The notes under the pieces were generated by a model. The model was not told the origin of the DNA. It made no database searches and saw only the letters and a list, made by a program, of their open reading frames with translations. A DNA stretch of 64,000 nt, taken from assembly GCA_003254925.1 (NCBI GenBank), contig QANZ01016870.1, forward strand, positions 1 to 64,000. Direction: 5' to 3'. Source of the DNA: Chamaecrista fasciculata (Eukaryota; Streptophyta; Magnoliopsida; Fabales; Fabaceae). Positions 23,323-34,395 of this stretch are shown here, piece after piece. A program made the position numbers and the translations under genes. The number at the start of each line of letters is the position of its first letter. The stretch's first letter is position 1.

Positions 23323-23977
23323 ATTCTGAGAAATGCATATTTATTTGGTGTTGTGTACTCTTAATCAAATGTAAATAATACAATATGCCCTCAAGTCTTG
23401 ATCGATGTGTGATTGTGTGTAAATAAATAAAATAATTTTGTCACTTTCTGATCATTGAATCTCTAGCAGCACTTCTTCATTTGCTATGTCTTGATGATAT
23501 ATTCACTTGGGATACAGATAAATTAGGATCTACATATTACAACTATATTATGATGGAGCCCTGCCACTGCTGAATCTTGTGTAATTTTCATTTGTGTATA
23601 TGGATCATAGATAACTTGCCAGACCACCATACTGAGTCTTCTGAAGTGTGTTCTTTCTATAATTCTCTATAGTTATTATTGATCTGCAAGCAGGATTTAG
23701 GATCCCTATTCCCTGCAGAAATGAAAGAGAAAATGTCTTTGCAGAAGATCCATTTTCCTTGTCATAAACTGTTCCAAAAAATTAAAGACAGGGTTGGGTT
23801 TTGCTATAGTAGTTTATTAATCTAGTAAAGCTGTAAATAAAGAGAGATTTGGGAATTCAGGAACTCAATCTCTTAAATGTTCTAACTCCATACAATTACT
23901 TATAAAATATCTATATTTATTCATTCTGCTTATTAGCTAACAGGCTTGATTATTTGCTCTCAATTTCATGGAGAAGG
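23323..23977. other. Convergent 3' flanks of RCCR and the dirigent gene
   Basis: It holds the 3' UTR of RCCR (AATAAATAAAATAA-type polyadenylation signals near 23422-23435) and, from the other side, the dirigent 3' UTR. No further gene is seen. Confidence 0.5.
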
Positions 23978-24613
23978 CTAAAAATTTGGTGGAGTATGAT
24001 AATGAAACAAAGTGACATCATACTCAATAACCCCATCCCCTGTTTTTTCATCCTGTGTATACACCTTAGTCTCCACAAACCCTCTGGCCATCCTAAACCT
24101 CCCTCTCCCTCCCACCACTGCCATCTCCTGCTTCTTCTCCGTCACCGGATTCCTCGATGCCACGCTGAACGAGCTTCCCCGGAACTCGCCACTGGTGAAG
24201 GCATAATCCACATACATCACCAGAGTCAAATCCTCATCACTACCTTTGCTTGATGACACATAAAGACCCCTTGCATTCCCTATGACATCAGAGTCTTCCT
24301 CAGGCCCTGACCTCAGAACATTGTCAATAACGAAGACGGTGCCGAAGGGCGCGACAGAAGGCGTTTGTGAGCCATTGACGGCGCGTGCCACCACTGAGGC
24401 GCTAGCATTTGGGCCTGAGCGGATGTCATAGTAAAAGAAGTGAAGGTGTGTGATTGTCTCTTTTAGCTTGTTTTGCTCTTCTTGGGAACTTTCATAGGAA
24501 TAAGAGTAGTCACAACGTACCAAGTTGAAAGGGAAGCTTGTTGTGAATAATATCAACAATGCAAGAGATGGAAGAGGTGGAGAGAAAGCGAAGAATGATG
24601 TGGTTTTTTCCAT
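23978..24613 (-). CDS. Dirigent protein
   Basis: A single-exon gene of 211 residues, normal for the family. Dirigent proteins are secreted, cofactor-free proteins that steer the stereoselective coupling of phenoxy radicals (lignans, gossypol-type compounds) or shape lignin deposition in the wall. Residues 1 to about 34 form a hydrophobic signal peptide. The dirigent domain follows: ETITHLHFFYYDIRSGPNAS, FGTVFVIDNVLRSGP, SDVIGNARGLYVSSS, MYVDYAFTSGEFRGSS and GRGRFRMARGFVETKVY, ending in EYDVTLFHY. N-x-S/T sites are present (NAS, NGS). I chose the ATG at 24613 because a signal peptide follows directly. An in-frame ATG 37 codons upstream would add a basic, unconserved extension. Subfamily and substrate are unknown. 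Confidence 0.92.
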   Translation of the reverse strand: MEKTTSFFAFSPPLPSLALLILFTTSFPFNLVRCDYSYSYESSQEEQNKLKETITHLHFFYYDIRSGPNASASVVARAVNGSQTPSVAPFGTVFVIDNVLRSGPEEDSDVIGNARGLYVSSSKGSDEDLTLVMYVDYAFTSGEFRGSSFSVASRNPVTEKKQEMAVVGGRGRFRMARGFVETKVYTQDEKTGDGVIEYDVTLFHYHTPPNF

Positions 24614-25144
24614 GTTTGGTTTGGCTGTTTCAACTCTTTTTCTTGCATTTGGTTCTTTGAATTTACTATTTGTATGGTTAGATCTATAGAGCGTTGTACG
24701 GTTTTTGTGGAAGCCTCTCGTCAAGTTTATGTTACAGAGTTAATTCTTGGTTAAGCACATGTTCCGGATGCTAATTAAACTACATCTTCCATTGATGATT
24801 GATGTGTCAGAGTTTCACATTTTAGGATGTGAAATTAGCATACTAATAATTTCCTATATATTTATTTGATCAAGCAAATCTTTCAATATATTCAATGAGG
24901 CTATGTGAGACTATGTCCTATTCATATAGACAAGTCTTTTTTTTTTTGGTAGAAAAATAGACAAGTCTTTGTATATATGTTATAAGATTTTTTTTTTGAA
25001 CCAAGTATCTATGGCCGATAGTATAACGAATCTATTCTTCTTGATCATAAAATATTTTTCAAATCCAAAAATGATATTCAAATATCTCACCACTTAGTTA
25101 AGGTACAGAGAGAAGAACTATTATATCACATTCGTGTTATATTT

Positions 25145-25182
<38 letters not shown>

Positions 25183-25325
25183 AAAAAAGATAATGGCAAT
25201 CTCAATGAAATCGGCAAATAAAGACAATAACAGCTCATGTACTTCATGAGGAGGGTAATGACATAAGGTAAGACTACTGATATTGCTTCTAGCTCCCAAT
25301 TTGGGCAAGATATCAGCACACAAAT
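24614..25325. other. Upstream region of the dirigent gene
   Basis: It contains the promoter side of the minus-strand dirigent gene, T-runs, and a (TA)n run at about 25147-25179. No gene is seen. Confidence 0.5.
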
Positions 25326-25333
25326 TGGCCACT

Positions 25334-25577
25334 TTTCAAAGGGTAAGTCTATCATGCAAAGTTTGATTATTGAGATGGGATGCAATGGCTTATAAGCTAA
25401 TAATATAATGACACGTGGAAGAGTTAGTTATGATGTGACTCCATACACAGTTTTGATTGATTGAAAAAGTTATTATTTTTCAACATTAAATTATATCAAT
25501 TTCTATAATTATGCCACAACAGCAATTGCATTCCATGTGAAGAATCAAACTTTGCATCTTAGACTTACCCTTTCGAA
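25334..25577. repeat. Imperfect inverted repeat, about 52-bp arms
   Basis: 25334-25385 and 25525-25577 are near reverse complements sharing AAAGGGTAAGTCTA and ATGCAAAGTTTGATT. Mismatches are scattered. The spacer is about 140 bp of AT-rich sequence. It lies next to a separate perfect hairpin at 25626-25699. Confidence 0.7.
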
Positions 25578-25625
25578 ATGATAGATTTTTAAAAGCATAT
25601 GACAAACTTAGAAACATTTTTTGAG

Positions 25626-25699
25626 TTGATGCATGAATGCTTCTTAATTATTTCTTTTAAAGAAATAAAAGAAATAATTAAGAAGCATTCATGCATCAA
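25626..25699. repeat. Perfect 33-bp hairpin with 8-base loop
   Basis: The left arm 25626-25658 (TTGATGCATGAATGCTTC...) and right arm 25667-25699 are exact reverse complements with loop AAAGAAAT. It could be a young palindrome or foldback, or the source of a small-RNA hairpin. A perfect stem this long is unlike most conserved plant microRNA precursors. Confidence 0.85.
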
Positions 25700-26536
25700 A
25701 TTGTGATTTGATGCATTCTGGATTTCGAAATGAAATAGAGAGATTCAAAGGAATACAAAACGGAAATTATGGAAAGTAACTTTCACTCAAATTGATAATT
25801 ATTAATTGTGATTTTTTTGCCATTAAAACTGAAACAGTATAGTCATTATATAAATTACTATAAAGTATAATTAGAACAATTATAAAGAAATAATATTTTC
25901 TGAAATTGTTATTTTATTCAGATATTAATTTTCTGTTTCTATTAAATTGTTGATTATTTCTTTTCATTTTTTATTTTTTTTCAACCTAGGATTAAACATT
26001 GCTGGTGATGACTGATGATTGATGTTCGAGAATTATATTAGAGGGGGTAAACTTAAAAGTTAAAAGTGAATAATAAATTGAATATAGTTTTCGGTTACCA
26101 ACAAATTGTTATTTGAGATAGTAGTAGATATGGCTAAAGTTCCTAAAATGGGCTCAACCTAGTGGAGTGATCCATTTAAATTTTAACCTCTCTTTTTTAT
26201 GAGTCAAATTGATGAAATATTGATTGGCTACAAATTTTAATTGGTAAAGTAGTATAGGTTGACTTACTTAATTTTAAATTGTGGTGAGCTAATTCGGCGA
26301 GTTGATGAATAGATTCACCAATCCACTTATTTATTTATTTAATAAAAAAAATATTTTTTAAATTTAAAAACAATTACGTTATCATAAATCATGATGTGTA
26401 AAAAAATATTAATATTACCATAGGATAATTAGGTAATTCATCATTATTTTAAAAATTTTAGTATTAAAAAATATTTAAAAATAGAAAAAAAAATAGTCTA
26501 ATAAATGAATTAAGTAAGCCAACCCAACTCACTAAC

Positions 26537-26806
26537 TAAGGGTCTGATTGGTTGCTCTGTTTCCTATTTCCATTTTCACTGAAAACAGGAAATATGACTG
26601 AAAACGTGTTTTGTACAGTTTTTTTGGAAATGTTTTCTGGAAACATTTTCTGAAACAGGCTGAAAACAGGAAACGTCAAAAAGACGTTTCCAGTATTTCC
26701 AAAAACAAACTTATGATATTTTGCAACATTACACAAAAGTAAACTATTTAATCATGTTAATATCATCATTTAGCTATAATCAAACTTAAAAACATATAAA
26801 AATTAG
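26537..26806. repeat. MITE-like sequence truncated at a single N
   Basis: It starts at GGGTCTGATTGGTTGCTCTG and contains repeated GAAAACAGGAAA and its complement-like TTTCC units, as in hAT-type MITEs. The right end is not found before the N at 26807, where an unrelated MITE half begins. Confidence 0.4.
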
Positions 26807-26807
26807 N

Positions 26808-26907
26808 ATGGAGAATACCACAAGGTACCAAAGTGTCAAGTTTCAAACCACAGGGTACCAAAGTGAAATAGGGTCAAACCACAGGGTACCAAAGTGTAAT
26901 TTACCCT
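26808..26907. mobile_element. GGTACC-rich foldback MITE, right end only
   Basis: From the N at 26807 the sequence follows the right arm of the 10002-10308 copy to the end GTAATTTACCCT. The left arm and centre are missing. Confidence 0.7.
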
Positions 26908-28057
26908 TTATTTTATAATACAAGTCTAACTGAACAATCAACTTGAAGGCGCAATATTCTTGTATTAATTAAAGAGGATGCGCTATACTTTATGACTACG
27001 TAGATTTCAAGTAATTTCATCCTAAAAATACATATAGGAACACGTCATTCAAAAAAACAAGTTTTACTGAAATGTCTGTCCGATAGAACATTGTACACAA
27101 TTAGCTTAAGCCTTATCAACCTTCTATAGAATAAGTGAACCTAAAATTTCTAACATAATTCAGGCCAAAAAAAAAAATTCTAACATAACATATAACATGG
27201 TGCAGAACAACAGATTGATATTAGGACTTGATAATTAAGCAACAAAACCAAGTAGTATTGACTATTGAGTCCGCTCATCCTTGATTTCTTGTGATGACTG
27301 TTTCTCCTGACACCATCCATGGACAGCTCTACAATCACATCAACAAGAATTTAGAGACCACGAATTAGTGTTGTAGTAATACCAGTATGTAAATATGAGA
27401 ATAAAATAATGATTCGGTACTTAAAAAATGACAAATGTCTCAATTTAATACTTGAAAAATGAAATTATATGATTTAATCCTTAAAGATGTAATTACAATC
27501 AATTTGATCTTTTCATCAAAGATATCAATTGAAATTCAATGACAGATATGATGTAATTTTAATTTTATCTTAGTGACTAAATTGAGACAACTATCATTTT
27601 TCAGGGATTAAATTACTGATTTAGTCAAAATATAACTAGTGTCTATTCTCGTTTTGCAGCCATATGCCTACTTCAGTCAAGTAATAATTTCACAGGTAGG
27701 TTCAAGTAAAAAACAAAGACTATGCAACTTGCAACCCTTTATCCTTCATTTATTTTAGAACATTAGAGGAGAAACACTGTTTGCTCTATGATATTGATGG
27801 CTGTTTACAAATCAATTCTATCTAGAAAACAATATTATATATAATAATACTCAAAGGCTGATGTATTTTATGTACATAACAGACTTTCAATGATTAAGCT
27901 TGCAGACTTTCAACTCAAGTCTAATAAGGATGATTTACAGAGGAGCAGAATCATTCAACATCATATTAATATACAGATCAAATATAAAATGGAAGTTACC
28001 GTTACCTAGTCCTAGTCGTCTGGATAAACGTTGAGTGCCAACCAATTGTTGATTTCC
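26908..28057. other. 3' flank of the sucrase/ferredoxin-like gene, with an inverted-repeat element
   Basis: About 27405-27627 is an inverted-repeat element: AAATGACAAATGTCTCAATTTA pairs with TAAATTGAGACAACTATCATTT. The rest is AT-rich and probably includes the 3' UTR of the neighbouring minus-strand gene. No gene is seen. Confidence 0.45.
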
Positions 28058-31000
28058 TTATTCCAAATGTTTGTAGCATTTGTAGGCGACGAAAACTGAC
28101 ACAGCAGCACAGATAACAGCGAGAGTAGCATAAGTATCTTCTTGCTCCCAACTATCAAGCCATGTTGGCATGGAAGGACGATGCTTGCGTCCTTTGCTAC
28201 TATTGATGCGAGAAATCAGAGTCTCACCACTCTCGTTATCGGCTGACAGCTTTGCTTCTGTATCAATGGCATCAGTGTCATTTATCTTTTCCATCAACAC
28301 GTGGTTCTGACAGCAGAAAGAGTCCCCATTCTCTTGGCAGCAGCTTACAAAGTTTCCCTCTTGACTTCTACACATTGCGGAGCTTACTTCTGTGCTTTCT
28401 TCTGAATTTCTTATTCCTTGCAGCTGAAACCTTTGTTCTATGAATTTCTTCTGTTCATCTTCAGATAAGCCCATCTGACCCCTAATGGCAAAATTCAAGA
28501 AAAAAAATTGTGTCCACCACAACTCAGCTTTTTATTGCAAAAGTAAATGTATTTTTCAAAATCAGCAGCTTGCTACTTGCTATTATTTATATTATCCGTG
28601 GGTGTTCCGGCAAACCAATATACCAGATTTGGCAACATAAACCAGAATTCAAATCCTGGATTCTGCAGGAGGGTGGAATCTGATCCAAAAGATCAGGTTC
28701 TTACCCTCAAGGGTAAGAAATGTTATTTGGTGATCCATCAAGAACATGACGGCTAACCATTATCTGCAATTGATCTTAGAAAAGCTCTACCAAAAAAGTT
28801 AAAATGAACTTCTAATTCATTAGCCTTAAATTAGGCAAGTTGGTCCTTTCCTTAAGCTTCAATTAATTTTCTGAATTTCTAGATTTTTTTTTTACCTGGA
28901 AATGACAACATAATTTTGAACTACATCTACAATTTCACCTCAGGAATGCCACCAATCCACAACAAGAATCAACTTTTAAGCCCATAATCCCTAACCCACA
29001 AACTACACCCTCTCCCCAAAGCCAGGAAGAGAGTGAGAGAGCTCCCAGCTATTGTCTTCTGAATCATGTAATATGACAGGAAACAAAAAACAGGTCTGTT
29101 CACATGAGATGCCCAAAAGACCATTGTAAAGAAAGATTACCTCCAAAGTGAGTCTACAATCTCCCCTCTTATAATATGCTGTTGAAGCAATACAGACACA
29201 TCTTCTGGAGCAACATATCCATACCTACATATTTATATAGTTGGAGAGAAAAGCAGTAGCTCATTATCAAGATAAACAAGGCTACAATGGCATTTCAAGA
29301 TATTGAAGAGGAAAATAGAACATCCAGTCAGCAAAAGGAATTTGGTGACTAGGTATGTGATGTGAGTCTTCTCTTTACCAGTGTCCGGTGACTTTTCCAT
29401 TGATGCTTGATCCAAATATAATGACATTTCCTGCATACTTATGGCCCCCAATGTGTGAACATGGGCTAACAAACACTTTATTTTGAAGACCATGTAACTC
29501 TATCTCTTCCCTGAATCTACTCACCAAGACAGGCCCACAAACGCCACATCTACGATCACGGGATCCATGTGAACAAACAAAAACATAGGAAGTTTTTAAG
29601 GTTTCAGGAGTTCCAGGAAGCCATTCACCATCCTTCACAAGAACTTCTTCAACAAATGTTTCAACATCAAAATGTGTCAATCTCCTGAAATATAGTTAAA
29701 CTGTGGGTAATCAGTAATGAATGAGAAGAACAGCATAGAACCTTTCCAGGTAATCAAAGTTGCAAGACAGAACTAGGCCATACCTGTATCTGATCATGTC
29801 TGGAAAGATTAACACATCTCCATTTGATGTTTCAGTCCCATCATGCCCTTCGCATATTGTTAAGCGGGTCTAGTATAGAGAGAAGTCCAAGACAATCAAC
29901 AACAGTCAACATGCAGTAAATGAGTAAAAGGAAAAAAGGAAGGAATATATTCAAAGGGTGTCAATTATTAGCAAATATCTTGAAGATGATTATCCAACTC
30001 ACATAAAATGTCACACCAACCAATTTCAATTTATTCCTTCATTTTCCCAAACAACTAAACGTTCAGGTAAAATTGTTAAATATTGATACTAGTACTAAAA
30101 CAAAGAAGAAGGGAATTTATCCCTTAGAACATGTTTGGATTGAGGATAATGGAGGGAAAGAAAATAGGAGATAATTGTAATATATTTTCCTTATTTGGGA
30201 AGTTAAAAAATAAGGGGGAAAATAATGGAGGATTAATCCTTAATCCTTTTCCTTCACAAAATTTAAGATACCCCGAATTGGAATATTGTGGAGAAAGTAT
30301 TAACATCCAAATAAAGGGAAGAGTTATGGGGAATTAAGCTTTCCTTCACCTCCCTTCCATTGTCCTTCAATCACTTCCCTTTTCTTCCCCTCTTAATTCC
30401 CAAATACACTATTAGATTTAGAGCTCAATTGGAGGATGGTTGGGGAGTAGGATAAGGCAAATTGAGTCGGTTCAAGCATCTTAACCATTGATTAGATGTT
30501 TAAAACTTAATGGAACATAGTTAGGATATGATTATTTAAAAACTACCATAAAACATTCCAAAGTCCAAAAACACATTTTCAAACCACTTCTAATTGGGGG
30601 GTGTGTTCTTTATGGTTTTTCATTTCTTTTTAGCAACCCTTTTCACTAGCCTATTTTATAGGATTAACAAATATAATAAAAGTTCAACCTTCAAAACCCA
30701 TCCATTTTCAATCAATCAGTAGGGAAAATAAAGTGGGCTGTCTCCACCAACCTCAATCCCTTTAAAACTCCCAATTAACCTCTAGGAATTGATTATACCA
30801 ACAAAAGCTTCTAGGAGAACACGCACCGCACAACAATCTAAAATAAAAGCACATGGCGGGGTGACTGATAAATATGAAAAGGAAAAACCCAAACAAACCC
30901 TTCATACATTCTCATGAAACAAAGCTAACCTGGGACCTCTCAGCATTTTTACAGTGATTTAGTTGACCATGAAAGATAGAAACACACATTAATTGCGAAA

Positions 31001-31640
31001 AAGTAATTTGACCGCAATTAGGTAATAGAAGAATAGAAGTCTATAAAACCCTAGAAGAAGAAAATAAATTTTTTGTTTTAAAAAAAAGGGGCAACCCAAA
31101 AGGTCAAAAAACGAGGAAAAATAACACCGTAATCCATCATCAACTATCCAAGTCAAAGACTTACCCTAGAAAGCGACTAAAACCCATCTGGATTGAGTGA
31201 ATTGAACAACTAGACTAAACCAAAATCATTTGAAAATGGCGTACCTGCTTGTTCATATCAGTGGTCCTAGCCATAACGGCGGCATAAAGCAACCTAGGCA
31301 ATCGATCAAACTCGGCAGCCTCAATGCGAGGAGGCCAGAAGCGAGGGTTTTTGTAACAAAGGAAGACATGGCGTTCATAAAACTCGACGGTGCCAACGAG
31401 TGGACTCTGACGGAAATCGGGTCGGGAGAATCCGAACTCGGCGTCGCTGGTGGTGCTTCCGGCGGCATCTCCGGCGCCGGCGAGAAGGCCGTCGTTCTGG
31501 AAACTGCCGGAGTGAGAGGTGGGTTCGGTGAGGTAACTGTCGAGATGGTCAGAGTAGGCGATTGGGGAAGAAGAGGATGATGGATTCGTGAATGTTGTTA
31601 GGACGTCTTCTCTGTCTCTATTACTGCCCATCATCATCAT
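28058..31640 (-). CDS. Sucrase/ferredoxin-like family protein (Apd1-type, thioredoxin-like ferredoxin fold)
   Basis: Five exons on the minus strand: 31640-31245, 29869-29784, 29684-29379, 29224-29141 and 28481-28058. Phases agree and give 431 residues. The N-terminal 80 residues are Ser-rich and probably disordered. The conserved body starts at FYERHVFLCYKNPRFWPPRIEAA and continues CEGHDGTETSNGDVLIFPDM, then SYVFVCSHGSRDRRCGVCGP (Cys198, Cys207, Cys210) and SPCSHIGGHKYAGNVIIFG (Cys236, His238, His242), then IRGEIVDSLWRG. The Cys and H-x3-H pattern resembles the [2Fe-2S] ligands of yeast Apd1-like proteins, an analogy only. A C-terminal hydrophobic segment (about 408-427) suggests a tail-anchored membrane protein. 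The family name comes from an early annotation; sucrase activity is not expected. The start is the first of four consecutive ATG codons. Confidence 0.9.
30129..30411. mobile_element. MITE in intron 1 of the sucrase/ferredoxin-like gene
   Basis: Left ACATGTTTGGATTGAGGATA and right CTTAATTCCCAAATACACT are imperfect inverted ends. The body (GAAGGGAAGTGATT-like, reversed) is shared with 22146-22403. Non-coding. Confidence 0.45.
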
Positions 31641-31685
31641 GGAGTTTTTTGTGCCGCCTTCCTTCGGATGAAAAAGCGTGGAAAC

Positions 31686-31686
<1 letters not shown>

Positions 31687-31727
<41 letters not shown>
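31687..31727. repeat. (GA)n microsatellite in the 5' leader
   Basis: A pure GA run just upstream of the minus-strand start codon at 31640, so it reads CT-rich in the presumed 5' UTR. Confidence 0.9.
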
Positions 31728-31732
<5 letters not shown>

Positions 31733-32663
31733 CTTCTTCAATGACTATTTCTCTTTCTTTCTCTGTGATGAGTGAAGTGGAGACGAGAGAGAGAGTGTAC
31801 TAGACTACTACTTGTATTTTTGGTATTTGAAGGCAGAATTCGTATGCTATGGAAACTATGGTTTCCTAATGGAATCGAATTGGACCAGCAACTCGCCCAC
31901 ACGTGTGACGTTTTTAGAAAACCTAATTCCCAAGTTAATTCTTTAAAAATAAATTTCTTTTTGACATTTTTTCTATTAATTAATTTTTTAAAAAATAATA
32001 TTAAAATTTTTAAAAATGGTCAACATTCTAATATTTACCCTATATTCTGTTTTAATTCTTAATATATTTTTTTTTCATTTTGGTATTTAATATTTTTTAA
32101 AAATTTCATTTTGATCTTTAATAAGTTTTAAGATTGGTTCTTATTTATTAAAGTTGATAATATTTTTATTGTTTTAAGTCCAAATTCAACTAAATTAGAG
32201 TTATGAGTTACTCTTGACGGAATTTTTCTCTGCCCACTTCAGACTATTGGCAAGCGAGATTAAATCAGACTTGGAATCGAGACAAAAAATGAGCCATTTG
32301 TTTCATGAAATTGGTCATATCTCTCTTATTTTAAGTGAGAATGCGATGAAATCGAAGGTACATGTTACTATTAATGAGTTATTTCTCTGCTGGGTTAAAG
32401 TTATTGAAAAATGAAGTCAAATAATACTTCGAAAATAGGTATAGTCAAAACACAAATACCAACTTTCAACGTACTATTTGACCTTGTTTATTGATGATCC
32501 CAACTAGAGAGAAAAAGAACTCGTCAAGAATAACCAATAACTTTGATTTCGTGGCATTCAAATTTAAAAATAATATCTTAAGTAAATTAATAGTTTGGTC
32601 TTCAAAAAATAATTAATAAATTTTTTAATTTAGTCTTATGTAAAGATAAAATTTTAAAATTTA
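31728..32663. other. Upstream of the sucrase/ferredoxin-like gene, no gene seen
   Basis: Promoter side of the minus-strand gene, then AT-rich sequence. Repeat phrases at 32210-32560 (GAGACAAAAAATGAGCC, AACTCGTCAAGAAT) resemble parts of the inverted-repeat element at 49428-49968. Confidence 0.4.
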
Positions 32664-32927
32664 ATCTTAAAAGGCCAAAGTGCAATATTGGTCCTATAAC
32701 GTTGCATGAGTTCCCAAATCAGTCCTATAAGTTTTTTCGTCTCAGATTTGGTCCTATAAGTTTGAAAAATTCTCACCGTTAGTCCTATCAATATTTCCGT
32801 TAAATTTTTTCCGTTAATGCTGATGTGGCATGATGACTGGGATATTGATGTGGCAAGTTTAGATGATGTGGATAAAAAAAGGACTATTATGCAAAAACTA
32901 ATAACATTTTAACAACAATAATAAGTT

Positions 32928-33578
32928 CTGGGGGCATGTTCACAGCTATCGGCTCTGCGACTAGGGAAAGAAGTTCATTCCTTTGTATTAAAAGCTCACC
33001 TCACAGAGGACGCTTATATTAGTTGTTCACTAATAGACATGTATGCAAAAAGTGGTTCCATGGCACAATCTTGAAGTGTTTTTGACAGGGTGGGGACGAA
33101 AGATGAAGCATCATGGAATGTTATAATTACAGGATATGGAATTCATGGGCATGGACATGAAGCTATAGATGCACTATGTGTTGCTGTCAAATTGGGGCCA
33201 GACAAAGCAGAAAACTATGTGTTGCTGTCAAATTTATATGATGGGTTAGGGAAATGGGATGATGTAAGAAAAGTGAGACAGAGGATGAAGGGGATTGGCC
33301 TTCGAAAAGATGCAGGATGTAGTTGGATTGAAATAGGAGGAAAAGTTTATAGATTTCTCGTTGGTGACACATCAATGTTGGAATCAAAGAAGATTAAGCA
33401 ATCATGGATAAAATTGGAGAAGAAAATAAGCAAAATTGGGTATAAACCTAACACAAGTTGTGTGCTTCATGAACTAGAAGAAGAGGAGAAGATTGAGATA
33501 CTGCGAGGCCATAGTGAAAAGCTTGCAATTTCTTTTGGAATATTGAACACGGCTAAAGGAGTATGTAAGCTAGATTAA
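32928..33578 (+). pseudogene. Captured PPR protein fragment (E/E+ region), disabled
   Basis: The frame from 32928 reads LGACSQLSALRLGKEVHSFV, then SLIDMYAKSGS, a TGA stop at 33072-33074, then in frame VFDRVGTKDEASWNVIITGY. It jumps directly to PDKAENYVLLSNLYDGLGKW, KDAGCSWIEIGGKVYRF and HSEKLAISFGI, ending at TAA. These are PPR motifs followed by the E/E+ extension of a PLS-class PPR protein; the pattern resembles the At1g18485 type. The part that normally lies between is deleted in frame, the DYW end is missing, and there is a premature stop. It sits inside a Pack-MULE, so it is a captured copy. An expressed chimeric peptide from the ATG-like start at 33090 is possible but unsupported. Confidence 0.85.
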
Positions 33579-33647
33579 TATTGACATCAAACCCAGTACC
33601 ATAAGAAGAAGGGACATGTGATTTCTAATATGAAGACTATATAAATT

Positions 33648-34052
33648 AAGTATAGAAAGAGAAGAAAGATGAAGAAGAAAGATGAAGGAGAACTTGAAGA
33701 AGAAGAAGAGCAGCGATATAGCATACATGGTCCTCTGTCAAATTCACTAAATACATCCACAATATTAATATTTGTTGCAGTATGGTCCCATTTCAATTCA
33801 CTTTGCCACTTCAATATCCCAGTCATCATGCCACATCAGCATTAACGGANAAGTATAGAAAGCGAAGAAAGATGAAGAAGAAAGATGAACAAGAACTTGA
33901 AGAAGAAGAAGAGCAGCGATATAGCATACATGGTCCTCTGTCAAATTCACTAAATACATCCACAATATTAATATTTGTTGCAGTATGGTCCCATTTCAAT
34001 TCACTTTGCCACTTCAATATCCCAGTCATCATGCCACATCAGCATTAACGGA
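33648..34052. repeat. 202-bp direct duplication around a single N
   Basis: 33648-33849 and 33851-34052 are nearly identical (a few substitutions, for example AAAGAG versus AAAGCG), with the only unknown base between them at 33850. An unmerged contig overlap is the simplest explanation. Confidence 0.8.
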
Positions 34053-34240
34053 AAAAATTGGATGGAAATATTGATAGGACTAACGGTGAGAATTTTTCAA
34101 ACTTATAGGACCAAATCTGAGACGAAAAAACTTATAGGACTGATTTGGGAACTCATGCAAAGTTATAGGACCAATATTGCACTTTGGCCATCTTAAAATA
34201 TACAGTTAAAATCAATTTATTTACGCTATTAAATATATTG

Positions 34241-34395
34241 GTGCATCATGCATGAGTCACTATAGGAGGATATCTCTCTTAGTTGTTAATATTTGTATAT
34301 ATCTCTCTTAGTTGTTAATATTTGTATATATCTCATTATATCATTATATCTCTAAGAGAGATATCCTCCTCCTATAGTGACTCATGCACCAATAA
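34241..34395. repeat. Hairpin with about 45-bp arms and an internal direct repeat
   Basis: The left arm (TTGGTGCATCATGCATGAGT..., through GGATATCTCTCTTAG) pairs with the right arm (CTAAGAGAGATATCC... through GACTCATGCACCA) with small indels. The loop region contains two copies of ATATCTCTCTTAGTTGTTAA. Confidence 0.75.

Larger units (their letters stand above)
32673..34189. mobile_element. Pack-MULE: Mutator-like element carrying a PPR gene fragment
   Basis: Terminal inverted repeats of about 180 bp begin GGCCAAAGTGCAATATTGGT on both strands and differ at only a few positions. A perfect 9-bp target duplication ATCTTAAAA flanks it (32664-32672 and 34190-34198). There is no transposase. Between the TIRs lie a truncated PPR coding sequence (32928-33578) and a 202-bp segment present twice around a single N. 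This meets the definition of a Pack-MULE. The assembled length (1517 bp) may be inflated by the duplicated segment. Confidence 0.85.

Noticed and set aside
24012..24253. Plus-strand frames over the dirigent gene
   Set aside because: Antisense shadows of a clear dirigent domain.
23978..24724. Longer dirigent protein starting 37 codons upstream
   Set aside because: The extension is basic and unlike the family, and it would bury the signal peptide.
31230..31580. Plus-strand 116-residue frame, Gly-rich
   Set aside because: It is the antisense shadow of exon 1 of the sucrase/ferredoxin-like gene.
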